This document shows, one piece after another, positions 6,086 to 6,948 of a DNA stretch of 6,948 nucleotides; the stretch's first letter is position 1; each line of letters opens with the position of its first letter. The stretch lies in the NCBI GenBank assembly GCA_947474905.1, contig CANJKQ010000049.1:1-6948 (forward strand). Reading direction: 5' to 3'. Made by a program: the position numbers and the translations under genes. The stretch is from Pseudomonadota bacterium. GTDB lineage: Bacteria; Pseudomonadota; Alphaproteobacteria; Sphingomonadales; Sphingomonadaceae. The notes under the pieces are model-generated. The model made no database searches. It was not told the DNA's origin and was given only the letters and a program-made list of their open reading frames with translations.

Positions 6086-6119
6086 CCCATCCCAACCCCT
6101 CCCTGGCAGGGAGGGGCTT
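6086..6119 (-). repeat. GC-rich hairpin repeat, inverted copy 2, after the LacI gene
   Basis: Read on the minus strand it starts AAGCCCCTCCC and ends GGGAGGGGTTGGGATGGG. It matches copy 1 except for the loop (TGCCA in place of CCACTGG) and one base in the tail. The stem 6096-6104 with 6108-6116 is 9 bp. It follows the LacI-type stop codon by 14 bases, so each of the two convergent genes meets the element in the same orientation. Confidence 0.7.
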
Positions 6120-6133
6120 GCCGGATATGCCCG

Positions 6134-6948
6134 TCAACCCATCATTGCCGCCGTCGACGCCCTAACCACCAGCTCATAGCCGACCTCGCGGCGTTCAACC
6201 TCGCCTTCCGCCCCGCCGAGCAGCAAGTCAGCCGCCGCAAACGCCATCTCGCGCATTGGCTGGCGGATGGTGGTGAGCGGCGGCCAGACATAGCCCGCCA
6301 GCGCGGTGTCATCGAACCCCGCCACCGATAGCGAGCCCGGCAGATCGAGGCCGCGCCGGTGCGCGGCGGCCAGCACGCCCGCCGCCATGTCGTCACTCGA
6401 CGCGAAAATCGCGGTCGGTGGATTGGGCAGCGCGAGCAGCGCTTCACCCTGCGCGGCGCCGCTGGCGAAATCGTAATTGCCGGTTTTCACCAATAGGGGG
6501 TCGGTTTTGATCCCCGCCTCGCGCAACGCCATCAGATAGCCTTCATGCCGCTGCGCGCTTGTCGCATAGCTGGGGTGGCCCGCGATGAAGCCGATGCGGC
6601 GATGGCCAAGCGCGATCAGGTGCCGCGTCATCGCGGCGGCGGCGCCCTGATTATCGATAAAGACCGATGGCGCGGCGCCTACATCGCTGCCCGGCGACAC
6701 GCGCACATAGCGCACGCCGCGCCGCTCAAGCAGGTCGAGCACCGCGCGATGGTCGCTGACCGGCGGCGTCAGGATCAGGCCATCGACATGCGTTGCCTCG
6801 ACCAGGCTTTCAATCTCGTCGAGCAGCTTCGGGCTGTCGCGATCATAGGGCTGGGCGATCATCCTGACGCCGTCTTCCTCGCAGCGATCGCGAATGCCCG
6901 ACTGCATTTCATAGACATAATAGGGGCTGGGATTGTCACAGATCAGCG
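6134..6948 (-). CDS. LacI-family transcriptional regulator, N-terminus beyond the window
   Basis: The frame is open to the right edge and encodes 271 residues of a LacI/GalR-type regulator; the N-terminal helix-turn-helix DNA-binding domain is missing, so it cannot be checked. What remains is the periplasmic-binding-protein-like effector domain. Visible family motifs in order are GLICDNPSPYYVYEMQSG-like entry, VDGLILTPPVSDH, FIDNQGAAAAMTRHLIALGH followed by RRIGFIAG, PTAIFASSDDMAAGVL, SLSVAGFDDTALAG and PPLTTIRQPMREM. Members usually bind a sugar or sugar derivative and repress nearby catabolic or uptake genes. The regulated genes are probably to the right of the window, since the permease on the left is convergent. 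ATG 6907 is not the real start because coding sequence continues upstream. Effector unknown. Confidence 0.93.
   Translation of the reverse strand, partial: LICDNPSPYYVYEMQSGIRDRCEEDGVRMIAQPYDRDSPKLLDEIESLVEATHVDGLILTPPVSDHRAVLDLLERRGVRYVRVSPGSDVGAAPSVFIDNQGAAAAMTRHLIALGHRRIGFIAGHPSYATSAQRHEGYLMALREAGIKTDPLLVKTGNYDFASGAAQGEALLALPNPPTAIFASSDDMAAGVLAAAHRRGLDLPGSLSVAGFDDTALAGYVWPPLTTIRQPMREMAFAAADLLLGGAEGEVERREVGYELVVRASTAAMMG

Noticed and set aside
6134..6907. ATG 6907 as the start of the LacI-type regulator
   Set aside because: The same frame continues upstream to the window edge with typical LacI-family residues (LICDNPSPYYVYE), so the gene begins outside the window.
1..6948. CRISPR array, tRNA/rRNA, insertion sequence, phage or defence module
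   Set aside because: Reading both strands I found no regularly spaced repeats, cloverleaf sequence, transposase motifs or toxin/nuclease genes. The repeats present are short intergenic hairpin pairs.

Overview
The window is GC-rich chromosomal DNA (roughly two-thirds G+C by eye, with strongly GC-ending codons). It most likely comes from an alphaproteobacterium of the order Sphingomonadales (Sphingomonas, Sphingopyxis or a relative). I infer this from the protein style, from the class I PHA synthase with a long alanine/lysine/proline-tailed phasin, and from two families of short palindromic intergenic repeats I associate with that group. No database search was possible, so genus and species stay open.

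Layout. Positions 1-100 hold only an undecided gene edge. Three minus-strand genes follow, read from right to left: a putative lysozyme-fold protein (3689-2982), the class I polyhydroxyalkanoate synthase phaC (2878-1121, GTG start) and a phasin (994-179). The phasin has its own sigma70-like promoter, bracketed by two inverted copies of a 12-base TGC-rich word that looks like a PhaR-type operator, and it ends at a clear Rho-independent terminator (101-137). The 172-bp gap 3690-3861 separates this block from two plus-strand genes: an alaC-type class I/II aminotransferase (3862-5067) and a TauE/SafE-family membrane permease (5231-6010). A minus-strand LacI-family regulator (6134 to the right edge, lacking its N-terminus) converges on the permease gene.

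The two gaps flanking the permease gene hold inverted pairs of REP-like hairpin elements. One pair (5125-5207) carries compensatory base changes in its stem. The other (6020-6119) sits between the convergent permease and LacI genes.

Function. PhaC polymerises 3-hydroxyacyl-CoA into storage granules and the phasin coats them, so the left half is a PHA storage locus. The substrate-supply genes phaA and phaB and the regulator gene phaR are not in the window. The aminotransferase (alanine/glutamate metabolism), the permease and the sugar-type repressor have no evident link to PHA. I see no CRISPR array, tRNA, rRNA, insertion sequence, phage module or defence system. The region looks like ordinary core chromosome, and its most interesting content is regulatory and repeat DNA.
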